The position numbers and the translations under genes are program-made. A stretch of DNA of 64,000 bases. It comes from Solanum dulcamara (lineage: Eukaryota > Streptophyta > Magnoliopsida > Solanales > Solanaceae). The first letter of the stretch is position 1; every line of letters begins with the position of its first letter. The notes under the pieces were generated by a model. It did not search any database and was not told where the DNA came from. It saw only the letters and a program-made list of their open reading frames with translations. The DNA lies in contig NC_077245.1 of NCBI RefSeq assembly GCF_947179165.1, positions 49,729,286 through 49,793,285 on the forward strand, in the 5' to 3' direction. Shown here one piece after another: positions 1 to 11,314 of this stretch.

Positions 1-483
1 ACACTAAAGAAAGGCAACAGGAAGTTGAAGCCTCCTTTAAACCTCGTACAAGATTATAGGTGCAGGGACCATGTTATTACACACGCAACAGCCCTCCTAG
101 TTTGTGTGCAGGCACATAAGAACTCTTCAATGTGCAGTTGGATCTCCAAGCAGCAGTTTAGTCACAGCTGCACCACTTACATCTGCAACATACAGCAGCT
201 CAGGACCATGTCATCCTCCACAACATCTCCAAAGCTGCTGACTAATACAGCTCCAAAGCGGCTGACTGATACACTTCTTTCCATTTTTCATCCTCCATAG
301 CTTCTATAATCATGATATTGAAGTTGATGCATCTCTCCATTTGGACTTACTTGGTATGACAAGACTAAAAAGGGCAAAGATGAATAGAACTTTCTCATCC
401 CATGCGAAATAGAAGTTTCGTATACTTGTTCTGCTTTAATTTAGCTATGTGATTCGTCGCGTAGTTGAATAGGACTAGTGTAG
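1..483. other. Unassigned sequence, possibly from a transcript
   Basis: No recognised gene. A 91-codon frame (25-300, plus strand) has no domain I can name. It is followed by about 180 bp of AT-rich, UTR-like sequence ending in a run of T at about 489-500. It is not homologous to the LTR families of the rest of the window. It could be part of a retroposed transcript or of a LINE whose 5' portion lies left of the window. Confidence 0.3.
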
Positions 484-822
484 GTTACTTTTTTTTTTTT
501 CATGGAAGGGGAGAGTCTCCCTCATTTATGCTTATTTAATCGACTTGTACCGGGAGGAGTCCTCCCATAGGTTTAATGCTTTCTAGTTTTAGTTAGCCTT
601 TTTTTGTAATGGGAATGAGTTAGCCGACCTTAGTAGGTTAGCCGACTTATGAACCAACATAGGATCGGAGGTAAGGTTTATGTCCCCCTCCGTGTATTTT
701 TACTTAATTTTATTTATGTTAAGGCTTGGGGGTGCTGCTCAACCCCTGACTATGCACGAGAGGTGGGAGCCTCGTGTAGGGTCTGTTCCCCCCCCTCCCC
801 CCAAAAAAATAAAATAAAAAAA
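484..822 (+). mobile_element. Putative non-LTR retroposon 3' end with poly(A)-like tail
   Basis: The segment ends in a C-rich stretch followed by an A-rich tail (about 801-822), and family A LTR homology begins immediately after it. That is the arrangement of a LINE or other poly(A) retroposon inserted into an LTR. Near the end, CACGAG and CTCGTG (about 757-778) could pair as a 6-bp stem. No reverse transcriptase frame is visible here and the upstream target duplication lies outside the window, so the class is inferred. Confidence 0.4.
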
Positions 823-2081
823 TGAAAGGCCTTACCTTACATTAAACTTGTCAAACTCGCCAAAACTATCCAAAATGTGAAATCTGGACAGCTTACTGTT
901 TTACCTTGTCGCTTCGTTTCGAAGGGGTAATGGAGGGAAACAGGATTTACGTCCTTCATGAAAGTTATAGAAATGTGTCTTAGGGTCGCAAAAAATTTCG
1001 AATCATCCCTACATCAATTTTGTAAAAAAGGATATGACCAAAATACTCACAGCTGTCCGTGTAGGATTTCTAAAACCAAATCTGGGCAGTACCTCCTCTA
1101 CACTTCATCACCCTTTTTCGAGCTTCTACAAGTAAAAATGGATTTTGAAGTTTAAATGAAAGTTATAGAACCATGAAATACCTTTCCAAAATATATTAAA
1201 TAATTCGAAATGAATCTGTACACAAGAAGTTATACCAATATTACAAACAATAGTCCCTTCCAAAAACGGGTTGGTTAATTAGTTCTTAACATTTTTTTCC
1301 TTCAACTTTCTTTCAAGTTTCTAGGCGTAAGGTTAAAGAAAAGATGCCTTAGTCATCATCATATACATATATATACATATATACATCTCCACATTCTTGA
1401 GGAACACCATAGCTAATTAATTCACGGAGGAAAAATCGAAGAACTCACCTTTAATTCTTCAAAAACGTTGCTGCCTTGTTCCTTTTGGTTCTTCACGTTT
1501 TTCCTCTCATTTGGCTGATGTTTTTGGATGGAAAATAAGTTAAAGAGTCAGCCAACATGTATATATACACCTCCTTAGGAGGTGACACGTGGCATCCCCC
1601 TAGGGTGACACGTGGCAGCCTCCTAGGGTGACACTTCGTCCAAGCTTCCAACACAAAACTGCCACGTGGCAGCGTGGGGTCCATCCCAAGTAGGTGAGTC
1701 ACCTGCCTGCTTGTCACCTGCTTGCTTCACTTTCATAAGTTCGGAAACTAGTTTTTGCTCCCTCTCGTAGGTTCGTAATCTCGTCTTATTTTAAGAGCCT
1801 ATGTAACCCATGCTACCCAAGCTTAGTACGTACTCCAATAGCTTAAGTGTGTAATACTTCCAAGTTAGTAGCTTACATAGATAAATCGAGTCCTACGACC
1901 CATTACTTGGCCTCCAATTCCTTCCGGACTCTTATGATTTCATCTCCAACCTTCTCTAGTATGGAGTATCACATTCTCCCTTCCTTAGAGCCATTTGATA
2001 GTGTCGTAACTTAAGTGGCTCACATACTAGCTTCTAAGTAACTTAAGGGACCTTCCGAGTTCAAAGATGTGGGGTGTAACA
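823..2081 (-). repeat. Family A LTR, 5' part (A1)
   Basis: Read on the minus strand this starts TGTTACACCCC at 2081. It matches the other family A LTRs through the U3 promoter to the block rich in CCTTACCTTAC at about 830. The rest of the LTR is cut off by the retroposon at 822 and presumably lies left of the window. The right edge interrupts gag of element H at 2082. Small open frames inside are accidental. Confidence 0.8.
1559..1670 (-). promoter_or_regulatory. A1 LTR promoter: three G-boxes and a TATA box
   Basis: The minus strand has a perfect GCCACGTGGC (1661-1670) and two GCCACGTGTC boxes (1607-1616, 1584-1593), then a TATATATAC TATA-like box (about 1559-1570). CACGTG cores of this form are binding sites for plant bZIP/bHLH factors (G-box, ABRE). 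Spacing to the TATA box is about 15-100 bp, as in a U3 promoter. Activity is not demonstrated. Confidence 0.6.
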
Positions 2082-2861
2082 ATTAATGAACTTATTTCCC
2101 AATTGGCCTTGTTGAGAATGGCCACAACTACCACCAGACTTAGCATTGGAGAACCCACCTTCATACCAGACACTCTTAGAACTTTTCATTCTCATCTCCT
2201 CAAGTTTCTCTCCCTTAATTTGCTCGGCAATAGTCATGAGGCAACATATGTTCAAATCTTTGATAAGCATGGCTGTGCGACATTCTTTTACAACCAAGTC
2301 GGATACCCTCAATATGAATTAACTCATTCAGGCACGTGGATCAGCAACCAATGAAGAAGCATACTCGGAGAGCTTGGTGAACTTGAGGGAGTAGTCCATC
2401 ATCCCTATGTTTCCTTGTCAAATATTGATGAACTCCACCACCTTGGATTTCCTTAGCATAAGTGGGAAAAAGCGATCAAGGAAAGCAAGTTTGAAGGTTT
2501 CCTATTCAATCGACCCTTCATCCATCCTTTCTGTCTTCCATTAAGTATACCAAACTTGAGCAACACTTTTAAGTTGATAAGCCGCTAACTATGCTTTTCC
2601 TTCTGATGATAACCCCATAATGCTCACTATCTTATAAACCTCATTAATAAATTCTTGAGGATCCTCATCAACTTTTGAGCTATGAAGTTCTGGAGGGTTC
2701 ATCCTTGCAAAATCCCTCACCCTAGAAGCCGTAGTAGGAACATTAGGAGGAGCCGCAACCCTTTTGTTAGACACCACATGGGCTAACATAATAATGGTGG
2801 TCCAAATTTCTGCGTTAGTGACTTGGTCAGGAAGAGGAACATTGTCTTGAGGAGTCGGAGG
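2082..2861 (-). pseudogene. Gag of element H, distal part (broken)
   Basis: The minus strand encodes a Ty3/gypsy Gag. The [18 protein letters not shown] segment and the [12 protein letters not shown] retrotransposon-gag core lie at 2589-2789, and the LVVKECRTAMLIKDL and GGFSNAKSGGS region at 2061-2312. Stops or shifts separate the two. The first codons of the same gene are at 23735-23786, on the other side of the B insertion. The downstream end is cut by A1 at 2082, before any CCHC knuckle. Gag would form the particle core; this copy is dead. Confidence 0.85.
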
Positions 2862-2866
2862 AGCTT
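2862..2866. repeat. Target-site duplication AGCTT, left copy (B)
   Basis: AGCTT immediately precedes the TGTAACAT start of the B element. The same five bases follow its TTGACA end at 23730-23734. Confidence 0.9.
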
Positions 2867-3304
2867 TGTAACATTTCTCAAAATGCTCATAAGTGCCTTA
2901 AGAATGCCTTGGAAATAGGCCATTCGTGTAACACATTATCCTTATTCTTTTTGGAAAATCCAAGTTTGGAATGTCGATTAGGGGTCAAAACTTGTGGAAA
3001 AATAGTTTCGGTGGATTTTTAGGACTCGTGTACCGAAAGATGAATTTTGTCAAAAATTACACACAACAGTGATGTGTGTGGCAGCTCTGCGTCGCCCACT
3101 TATTCCCATTCGGTGTAATTTTTCCCAGAGTCAAAGTCTATCCAAAATCTCATTTGCTGAAAATTAGCCTATTCGAGAGTAGCTCCGCGTGGCGGACCTG
3201 GCAAGAAATTTTATCCGAATTCAGTTTTTTAAGTAAGGACAATTTAGACTTTTTCCTAATTGTTAGTTAATAAACCAAGACATTTTTAGGGCCTAACTCT
3301 ACTC

Positions 3305-3310
3305 TATAAA
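3305..3310 (+). promoter_or_regulatory. TATA box of B 5' LTR
   Basis: TATAAA within CTCTATAAACTACC, about 440 bp into the LTR. The same box is present in the other B LTRs at 17782-17787, 21869-21876 (TATAAATT) and, on the minus strand, 37373-37380. Its conservation supports it as the element promoter. Confidence 0.6.
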
Positions 3311-4484
3311 CTACCTTAAACCCTTAATTCCATTCATTCTTCTATAATTCACCTACTTAAATATTTCTCTCTCTACAAGAGCTTTCAAGAAATCCATTGA
3401 TGACTTCAAAATAATTCACTCAAGCTCTCCAATAAAACTCTCAAATTCTTCCAAATTCTATGGTCTTCTCACTCAAGGTATGTGGGTATTGGTTCATGGA
3501 TTCTTGCACCCATGAAGTCCAATCAATTTCTCAAGTTTTCTAGTAAATTCAAGTATGGGATTTTATGGGTTTATGATCTCTATTTCAATTTCATGAATTA
3601 TGATTTAGATTATGATTATGAGTCTATTTTGATATAAATTGATGGTTATTGTATTAAATTGAAGAGTTTTTCCATGACTTCTCCTGTATTGATCTCTAGG
3701 GTTCATAATGTGAATTATGAGTATTTTCAATTAGACCTTCAAATGATATTATCTTTATGAATTATGTATGGGCTGATAGAAAGTATATGATCATGCATGT
3801 TTGTAAGTCAATTTCATGATTTCCAAGTCAATTTATTATGCATTCATGTTTACCCTAAATTTCCAAGTATGAACTATGATTATGTATGTATGATTTGTAA
3901 TGTGGAAGGACAATACCTGCATTGCACTTATGTTATGAAAATGAGCTACTCTATGATTTCAAACCTATGATCATGACTATGATATATGTCCATTATGATT
4001 CTCATTCTGTGAATGTATTCCGTGGGATTTGACTTAGTATCAAATTTGGACTTGAGGTGGGAACTCAAAATATAAGGTCCCTATATAAAGTCTCTTGTCG
4101 AATAACTATGTGCCACCTTAGGATTGCCCTTTTTAGCCTAGCTAGTGGATCTACATATAGCAACCGTTATGACCTGCCAAGCAAGGTAGATTTTACCTTG
4201 GCAAAAAGATTCCCCTTTTTCTTCATTGTATAGGGAGACAATAGGATTCCATGTTATAGCTCGCATGGTCTTATTGTCTGTTATGGTTCCTATCCCAAAT
4301 ATTTATGGTCCTTTTTATGGTTTAAATGAATAATCCTATCTTTTACTTTATATGATACTTGTATGGTTTATTATTCTTTGATCCTTCTTGTGACTACTTA
4401 TAATTTTTACTACTTCTTCTATCAAGCTACTTAAAATGGTTATTTGCATGAATATTATTTTCTACACATTGCGTAGCCTACACA

Positions 4485-4515
4485 CTTAGTACATTCAATT
4501 CAAACATACTAACTC
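4485..4515 (+). other. LTR stem-loop, B 5' copy (decayed)
   Basis: TTAGTAC, loop, then TACTAA. The stem is imperfect here but sits at the same position, about 443 bp before the LTR end, as the perfect stems in related LTRs. Confidence 0.5.
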
Positions 4516-4962
4516 ATACTTTTGGCTTATATTATATCACAATGTAGAGTCGGACGCTCCATCCTCTTCCTGTGGCTTGTTGATGTTCCATTGAAGATTA
4601 GTGTGTCAAGTCTTCATACTTTGAGGGCAATCCGAGTTATTCTTTTCTTTATTGTTTTTTTTGAGTATGGTGATGTTGAAAGACTATTCTATATGGTTTC
4701 ATTACTTTCTTTAAAGGTTAGCTAGGAACATGACCTAGTCCCCTCCTAGGTTGTCATGTAGAGACATGTGGGAATATTGTGTAAGGAGTCTATGTTGTCT
4801 TGATTCTGTCAAGCTATGCTTTGTCTCCTTGGACTTTTATAAGTTTCCATTTATTGTTTACCTTATTTATATTTATCATATGATATAAGGCTTGGTTGGG
4901 GTTTCTTCGAGAATTCTAATCACCGTGTCACATCTAGGACCTATTTTGGGTCATGATAGACA

Positions 4963-4974
4963 TAGTATCATAGC
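4963..4974 (+). other. Primer-binding site of B (tRNA-iMet type, mutated)
   Basis: TAGTATCATAGC lies just after the 5' LTR. It matches the initiator-Met consensus TGGTATCAGAGC except for two substitutions. It would prime minus-strand DNA synthesis. Confidence 0.75.
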
Positions 4975-5173
4975 ACAAGGTTTAAGTGTCCTAGGGTGTC
5001 CAACATGCCGCATCAAGTAGAGTTTTATTAATGGGTGTGAAGTGCGCCACATTTATGAATAGGAGGCTATGAGATTTTAGGAATTCCCACTTCTTTCATG
5101 ATCAATGTCGTGTGGTAGAGTGTATTCTAAGACTTTATTTACCTAACAATTGTTCATTGCGGGTTTCAAAAAA

Positions 5174-6260
5174 ATTGCTCCAAGAAGACCACTATTGCCA
5201 AGGGGAAACAATGCTAATGAAGCCCAAGCTCCCCTAGCTCCTCGAGACAATGGTCCTCTTTCGGACCAACTTGATAATACAGAGTTCTAGATCGCCATTA
5301 CTATGCTAGTCCAAGTAGTGATGAACCAAGGGGTTGCGGCTCCTCCTAATGTTCCTACTCCGACCTCAAGAGTGAGGGATTTTGCACGAATGAACCCTAT
5401 GGAGTTTCATGGGTCAAAAGTTGATGAGGATCTTCAAGAATTCGTAGATGAGATCTATAAGATAGTGAGTATCATGGGGGTGAATTCAAAAGCAAAAGCA
5501 GAGTTGGCGGCTTACCAACTTAAGGGTGTTGCTCAAGTTTGGTACACTTTATGAAAGTTAGAGAGGGTGGATGAAGTTCCTATTGAATGGGAAGCTTTCA
5601 AACTTGCTTTTCTTGATCAATTTTTCTATCTTGAGCTAAGGAATGCTAAAGTGTTGGAGTTCATAAATATTCTACAAGGTACTATGGGAATGAGGGACTA
5701 TGCACTCAAGTTTACTCAGCTATCCAAGTATGCTCCTTCATTGGTTTCCGATCCATGTGCCCAAATGATTCAATTCATATCGGGGGTGTCCAACTTGGTT
5801 TCCAAGGAATGTCATACCTCTATGCTTATTAAGGAGATGGACATATCTCGGCTCATGACTTTTGCCAAACAAATTGAAGGAGCAAAAATCAAGGAGATGA
5901 GGATGAGGTATTCTAAGAGGGTCCGGCATGAAGGTGGGTTCTCTAATACTAGGACAGATGGTAGTAGTGGTCTCTGTTAACAAGGACAATATTCGAGAAA
6001 GAAGTTTTCTATAGATAGGGTGCCATACCCTAAAGCTCAAGGAGGAGGAGGTGTAAATGCTAGTAGTCCTTATTTTCCTAAATGTGCAAAGTATGGAAAT
6101 AATCATGAAGAGAAGTGCTTGATGGGGACGAGTGCTTGTTATGGATGTGGCAAGATGGGCTATAAGCAATCCGAGTGCACTTATTTTGCCAATAAGGGTG
6201 AAGTAGGTCGTCCTTAAGGAGGCCAAGTGTAACTAGGCGCCCAAGCTCAACCTAAGAGTG
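5174..6260 (+). pseudogene. B gag polyprotein (broken)
   Basis: Ty3/gypsy Gag. The expected initiator next to APRRPLLPRG is ATT at 5174-5176, so the start codon is lost. A TAG at 5288 and a TGA at about 5552 interrupt the frame. The capsid-like region ([30 protein letters not shown]) runs to about 5930. A zinc-knuckle region follows at 6090-6180 (CYGCGKMGYKQSEC), with Y in place of the usual His, and the first knuckle is also altered. The frame ends with stops after the knuckle. It would bind RNA and form the capsid if intact. Confidence 0.9.
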
Positions 6261-6289
6261 GCTAATGCAACAACCGATTCTATGCTCTT

Positions 6290-7764
6290 CATGCTAGGAA
6301 AGATGTGGTTGAGATTTCTGATATGGTGAAGGGTATGTTACGGGTCTTTAACTATAATGTTTATGCATTGCTTGATCTGGCTACCAACTTATCTTTTGTT
6401 ATTTCTTACCTTTCTATGAGATATGATGTGTGCCTCGAAGTGTTATTAGAGCCCCTTTTTGGTTTATACTCTCGTTGGTGATACAGTATTAGCCAAGAGA
6501 GCCTATAGAAATTGTCCCATGTCGGTCTTGCACAAAGTTATTCCATGTGGTCTTGTTGAACTTGACATGACTGATTTTGACATTATTCTTGGTTTGGATT
6601 AGTTACATGCCACCTATGCATCTATATGTTGTAGGACCCATGTGGTTAAGTTTCACTTTCCTTATGAGCCTATTCTTGAATGGAAGGGTAATGATTGTGT
6701 GGTCAAGCGTTGATTCATTTCATATCTTAAGGACCAAAAAATGATTTCCAAAGGGTGCATTTATCATATCGTTCGAGTAAGGGATGCTGACTCCAAAACT
6801 CCTACTCTTGAGTCAGTCCCTATAGTTAATGAGTTTTCTGATGTGTTTCCCGATGGTTTGCCTTGTATTCCTCCTAAACGAGAAATTTACTTTGGATTCT
6901 ATCTCCTTTCCAATACCCAACCTATTTCTATTCCCCTTTACCGTATGGCTCCGGTGGAACCCAAGGCGTTGAAAGAGCAATTGAAGGACTTGTTGGATAA
7001 GGATTTTATAAGACCAAGTATTTGACCATGGGGTGCTTTTGTGTTGTTTGTAGGGAATGTTACGGGTCTTTAACTATAATATTTATGCATTGCTTGATCT
7101 GGCTACCAACTTATCTTTTGTTATTCCTTACCTTTCTATGAGATATGATGTGTGCCTCGAAGTGTTATTAGAGCCCATTTTTGGTTTATACTCTCGTTGG
7201 TGATACAGTATTAGCCAAGAGAGCCTATAGAAATTGTCCCATGTCGATCTTGCACAAAGTTATTCCATGTGGTCTTGTTGAACTTGACATGACTGATTTT
7301 GACATTATTCTTGGTTTGGATTGGTTACATGCCACCTATGCATCTATATGTTGTAGGACCCATGTGGTTAAGTTTCACTTTCCTTATGAGCCTATTCTTG
7401 AATGGAAGGGTAATGATTGTGTGGTCAAACGTCGATTCATTTCATATCTTAAGGACCAAAAAATGATTTCCAAAGGGTGCATTTATCATATCGTTCGAGT
7501 TAGGGATGCTGACTCCAAAACTCCTACTCTTGAGTCAGTCCCTATAGTTAATGAGTTTTCTGATGTGTTTCCCGATGGTTTGCCTTGTATTTCTCCTAAA
7601 AGAGAAATTTACTTTGGATTCGATCTCCTTTCCAATACCCAACCTATTTCTATTCCCCTTTACCGTATGGCTCCGGTGGAACCCAAGGCGTTGAAAGAGC
7701 AATTGAAGGACTTATTGGATAAGGATTTTATAAGACCAAGTATTTGACCATGGGGTGCTGTCGT
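6290..7764 (+). pseudogene. B protease and start of RT, internally duplicated
   Basis: The usual DxGA(T/S) aspartic protease site is replaced by [23 protein letters not shown] follows, then the linker to RT ([33 protein letters not shown]). The block occurs twice because of a 722-bp direct tandem duplication. Copy 1 has TGG-to-TAG at about 6600 and CGA-to-TGA at about 6712; copy 2 is open over 188 codons (7181-7747). Because 722 is not a multiple of 3, the duplication also shifts the frame. Confidence 0.85.
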
Positions 7765-7778
7765 GTTGTTTGTAGGGA
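6335..7778 (+). repeat. 722-bp direct tandem duplication in B pol
   Basis: Copy 1 runs from about 6335 to 7056 and copy 2 from about 7057 to 7778. They are nearly identical, from GTTACGGGTCTTTAAC to GGGGTGCT..TTTGTAGGGAA. The short overlap AGGG(A/T)ATG at the junction suggests slippage or microhomology-mediated duplication. Confidence 0.9.
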
Positions 7779-8333
7779 AGAAAGATGGGTCACTCTCAAT
7801 ATCTATAGACTATAGGCAATTGAACACGATTACTATAAAGAACAAATATCCAATTCCGAGGATAAATGAATTATTTGATCAATTACAAGGATCAAGTTGC
7901 TTTTTCTAGATTGATTGGTTATCATCAATTGAGAGAAAAAGAGTGATATTCCTAAAATGGCATTTTGAAAAAGGTATGGTCATTTTGAATTTGTAGTAAT
8001 GTTATTTGGTTTGACAAATCTCCCGCTATATTCATGGATTTGATGAATCATATTTTTAAAACATACTTGGACATGTTTTTTGTGATGTTCATTAATGATA
8101 TCTTGATTTATTCTCGAAATAAGGAAGATCATATGGGTCACTTGAGGATTGTGTTGCAAACATTGTGAGAGAAGCAATTATTTTCCAAATTTAGTAAGTG
8201 TGTGTTTTCACTAAGGGAAGTTGCATTTCTTCACCATGTGGTGTCCGGTGAAGGGATTAAATTAGATCCAAAGAAAATAGAGGCGGTTAAGAACTAGCCT
8301 AGGCCATTATCTCCTTCAGACATTAGAAGCATT
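7765..8333 (+). pseudogene. B reverse transcriptase core (broken)
   Basis: Matches the Ty3/gypsy RT from GKKDGS and IDYRQLN through [18 protein letters not shown] to [11 protein letters not shown]. The catalytic motif reads [15 protein letters not shown] near 8085-8115: the usual FIDD has its first catalytic Asp replaced by Asn. Several frameshifts and stops lie at 7900-8060. RT would copy element RNA into DNA; this one cannot. Confidence 0.85.
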
Positions 8334-8837
8334 TTGGACGTAGCCGGATACTATAGAAGGTTTTTTGAATGTTTTTTGTCAATTGCCTCACCTTTAACTA
8401 AGTTGACACAAAAGAAGGTGAGATTTCAATGGTCGGATAAATGTGAGAAGAGTTTCCAAATATTGAAGGATCGTCTTACGTCGGCTCCTATTTTGAAATT
8501 GTCCAAAGGTTCGGATGGGTTTGTTGTTTATTGTGATGCCTCACGTGTTGGTTTGGGTTGCATCTTGATGCAACATGGTAAGGTTATAGCCTATGCCTCT
8601 AGGAGACTAAAAGTGCATGAAAGAACTATCCAACCCATGATCTTGAACTTGCGGCGGTTGTGTTTTCTTTGAAAATTTGGCGCCATTATCTTTATGGGTG
8701 CATGTTGATGTGTTTACCGACCACAAAAGCTTGCAATATGTTTTCAGCCAAAGGGAATTGAACCTTAGGAAAATGAGGTGGCTTGAACTGCTCAAAGACT
8801 ATGACATGAGTGTATTGTACTATCTGGGTAAGGCTTC
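8334..8837 (+). pseudogene. B RNase H domain, interrupted by A2
   Basis: [21 protein letters not shown], then the gypsy RNase H segment [18 protein letters not shown] and [11 protein letters not shown] (8334-8672). After a frameshift it continues with [12 protein letters not shown] and [25 protein letters not shown] (8677-8835). The reading is cut by the A2 insertion at 8838 and resumes at about 15482 with the NIIANCLSR segment. Confidence 0.88.
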
Positions 8838-11297
8838 TATCACGACCCAACCCCATGGAACACGACTGGGGTCCGACCTGGACCCCATATATGTATCTAT
8901 TAGATATAAGAACCAAACACATGAACCCAGTGGGTGATAAAATATTCATACACGTGTAGCCTCTTTCATTTGCATCATGTCATGAAAGGTAAAGCTAGCT
9001 GATAAGATTGCTATAGCATAGTAACATTTACAATACATCGTACAACTATAATCGTACAAAACTCACACATTACCCACATACACATATCTGTAGACCTCTA
9101 AGAATAGTAACGGTAACATATGGCAGGATAGGACCCTCGCCGTACCCCTGAATAAACAAACATATATATATATATATCAAATGACCTATATCAAAGGTTA
9201 GGCTCTGGAATAGTGGAGCACTTCCAACATCGCTAAGTGGAAACCCTAAGCTAGCGGATCTCCAAAATGAACATCTGTACCTACGGGCATGAAACGCAGC
9301 CCCTTGAGGAAAGGGGGGTTAGTATGATATATGTATTGAGTATATAAAGCATAAAACACCATAACTGAGACAACAGTTGAAATAGGGGTGCAGGGGGCAA
9401 GTATAACATTTAGACATCTATCGTACCTGCATTGTATAAAATAAAGGCATACATGCTATCATTGCATACTGTATCCGGCCCGTTTGGGGACTTGTGTAAT
9501 AACTACATCATTTTGCCATCATAAGAATATATATACCATTAGCGTTGTGGAACGTACAACCCGATCCATGTATATACAAAGTACACACGGAGGAACAATG
9601 GCCCGATCTGTATATCATATAAAAATTGCCGAGGAACGATAGCTCGATCTGTATATCATGTAATAATGCCAAGGTACGACTTACGTCTAAGACATGCCAA
9701 AAGAAAAGAAGGATAGCTCTACATACTTATGCCAAAATATGCCAAAAGAAGGAAACGTTAGCTTTACATACCTCTTATGGGTTACTCTTAACACATTCGC
9801 CTCATCATCTCTTGAACCTATTTAACATGAAAGCAATCCGAGCATCAAAAATCCTCGAATTTCCAGCATCTTAAGTTACATAGGAGTATTCATAGAACTC
9901 ATTTCCTCGCTCGTCTTCTCAACTAGTCCTTTAGCTAGTTAAGGCGTTAACAAAAATTGGGCAGCATGTTCCCTTTAATGTGCCCTATCTGAATTTCCAA
10001 TTATACTCCTAATATCTATAGACAACCAACAACAATAACCTGCGGCATATATATATACAATTTACATCAATCTTATACTACATAAACTCCAAATGATTCG
10101 CTCGAAACCACGAAACCAAAATAAGGTTTCTAGTTTCCATTTTGCAAAACCTTTAACCGTATGAAGCGGGGATCGTGTTGCTGCAACCATAAGCTCCCCC
10201 ACCTCTTTTAGAACACATTTTGTCCCTGAAAAACACACCACACAACCAACAGCCGCCTCCAAACACACAACGCCTTACTTCAACTACAATTTAACTACGA
10301 CGACTTCAATCTAGATTGTTTCTTTCGCTGAGCATCTCCATGACTTTTTTATACTTCCAGAAGTATAAAAGGTACATAATACCCTCCATAAAACCCCCAT
10401 AAATTCCAAATTTAAAGGAGAAACCTTACCTTACCCGAAATTGGCCAAAACTAGCCAAAATTGCGCCTCGGAATCCTCTTTAGCGTGCTGGAAGTTGCAT
10501 GGACTGTTTGCTGTCCGCTTTGGCTGCACCAAGTCATGATTTTATATTTATAAACATCCATATAATTTTGGTATATGCTGAATAATTAATTTATGGAATG
10601 AAATCGGGACTTACCTATTTTTTTCTCCATGCCGTCCTCTTTTTCTCTCCAGACTTAGGGTTCTTTTTTTTGGTTGTTGCTGAAGTTTTCTGGATAGAAA
10701 TGAACTTAAGAGTCATGTAATACATATATATACATTGTCTTAGGAGATGACATATGGCATCCCCTAGGGGTGAAACATGGCAGCCCCTTAGGGTGCCACC
10801 TCATCCGAACTTCCAACCCAAAACTGCCACGTGGCAACATGGGGTCCACCCCAAGTAGGTGAGTCACCTACTTGATTCAAGTAGGTGCATCACCTACTTG
10901 CTTCAAGTAGGTGCATCACCTACTTGCTTCAAGTAGGTGCGTCGTCTCCTTATTTCTCTTCCATAGTTTCGTAATCTCGTCTCACTTTAAGAGACTATGT
11001 GTTCCTTGCTAGTTAAGCTCGATGTGTACTCAAGTAGCTTAGTATGCAAAATGTCCCAAGTAATAGCTTTCACAAGTACGTCGAGTCCTACGACTCACTA
11101 CTTAGCCTCCAACTTCTTTTAGATTCTTGTAACCCTATTTCCAATCTTTTCTTTTATGGAGTATCTCCTTCTCCTTTCCTTAGGATTATTTGATAGCGTT
11201 ATAGATTATCCGACTCACATGATGACTTCTAAGAAACTTAAGAGCCTTCCAAGAGGCTTACGAAGTGTTCCAAGGTACCAAAGTACATGGTGTAACA
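8838..11297 (-). repeat. 3' LTR of A2 (2,460 bp)
   Basis: Minus strand from TGTTACACC at 11297 to GGGTCGTGATA at 8838. Compared with its 5' partner it lacks about 640 bp covering most of the 40-bp repeat array (junction near 9675). It keeps one GCCACGTGGC box (about 10827-10836) and the AGTAGGTG repeats (10853-10945). Confidence 0.88.
10853..10945. repeat. AGTAGGTG/CACCTACT short repeats in A LTR
   Basis: About three units of a roughly 27-bp repeat alternate AAGTAGGTG and CACCTACTTG, so the array can fold on itself. Related arrays lie in the other A LTRs at about 1690-1730, 15050-15115, 43440-43530 and 58865-58965, just upstream of the G-boxes. Confidence 0.7.
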
Positions 11298-11314
11298 TCC
11301 TTCCCCCCTTTAGA
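11298..11314 (-). other. Polypurine tract of A2
   Basis: Minus strand AAAGGGGGGAAGGA directly precedes the 3' LTR, as in A4 (AAAGGGGGGAATGA). It is the plus-strand DNA primer site. Confidence 0.8.

Larger units (their letters stand above)
2867..4958 (+). repeat. 5' LTR of B element (2,092 bp)
   Basis: Begins TGTAACATTTC and ends GGGTCATGATA, next to the primer site. It aligns along its length with the 3' LTR and with the copies at 21529-23543 and 35739-37807 (minus). The U3 region has GC-rich inverted motifs (CCGCG/CGCGG types) around 3080-3200, then a TATA box. A conserved stem-loop lies near 4485-4515. Visible divergence from the 3' LTR indicates an old insertion. Confidence 0.9.

Noticed and set aside
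5738..6226. 162-codon minus-strand frame
   Set aside because: It is antisense to B gag and disappears in other gag copies; the plus strand has the recognisable capsid and knuckle motifs.
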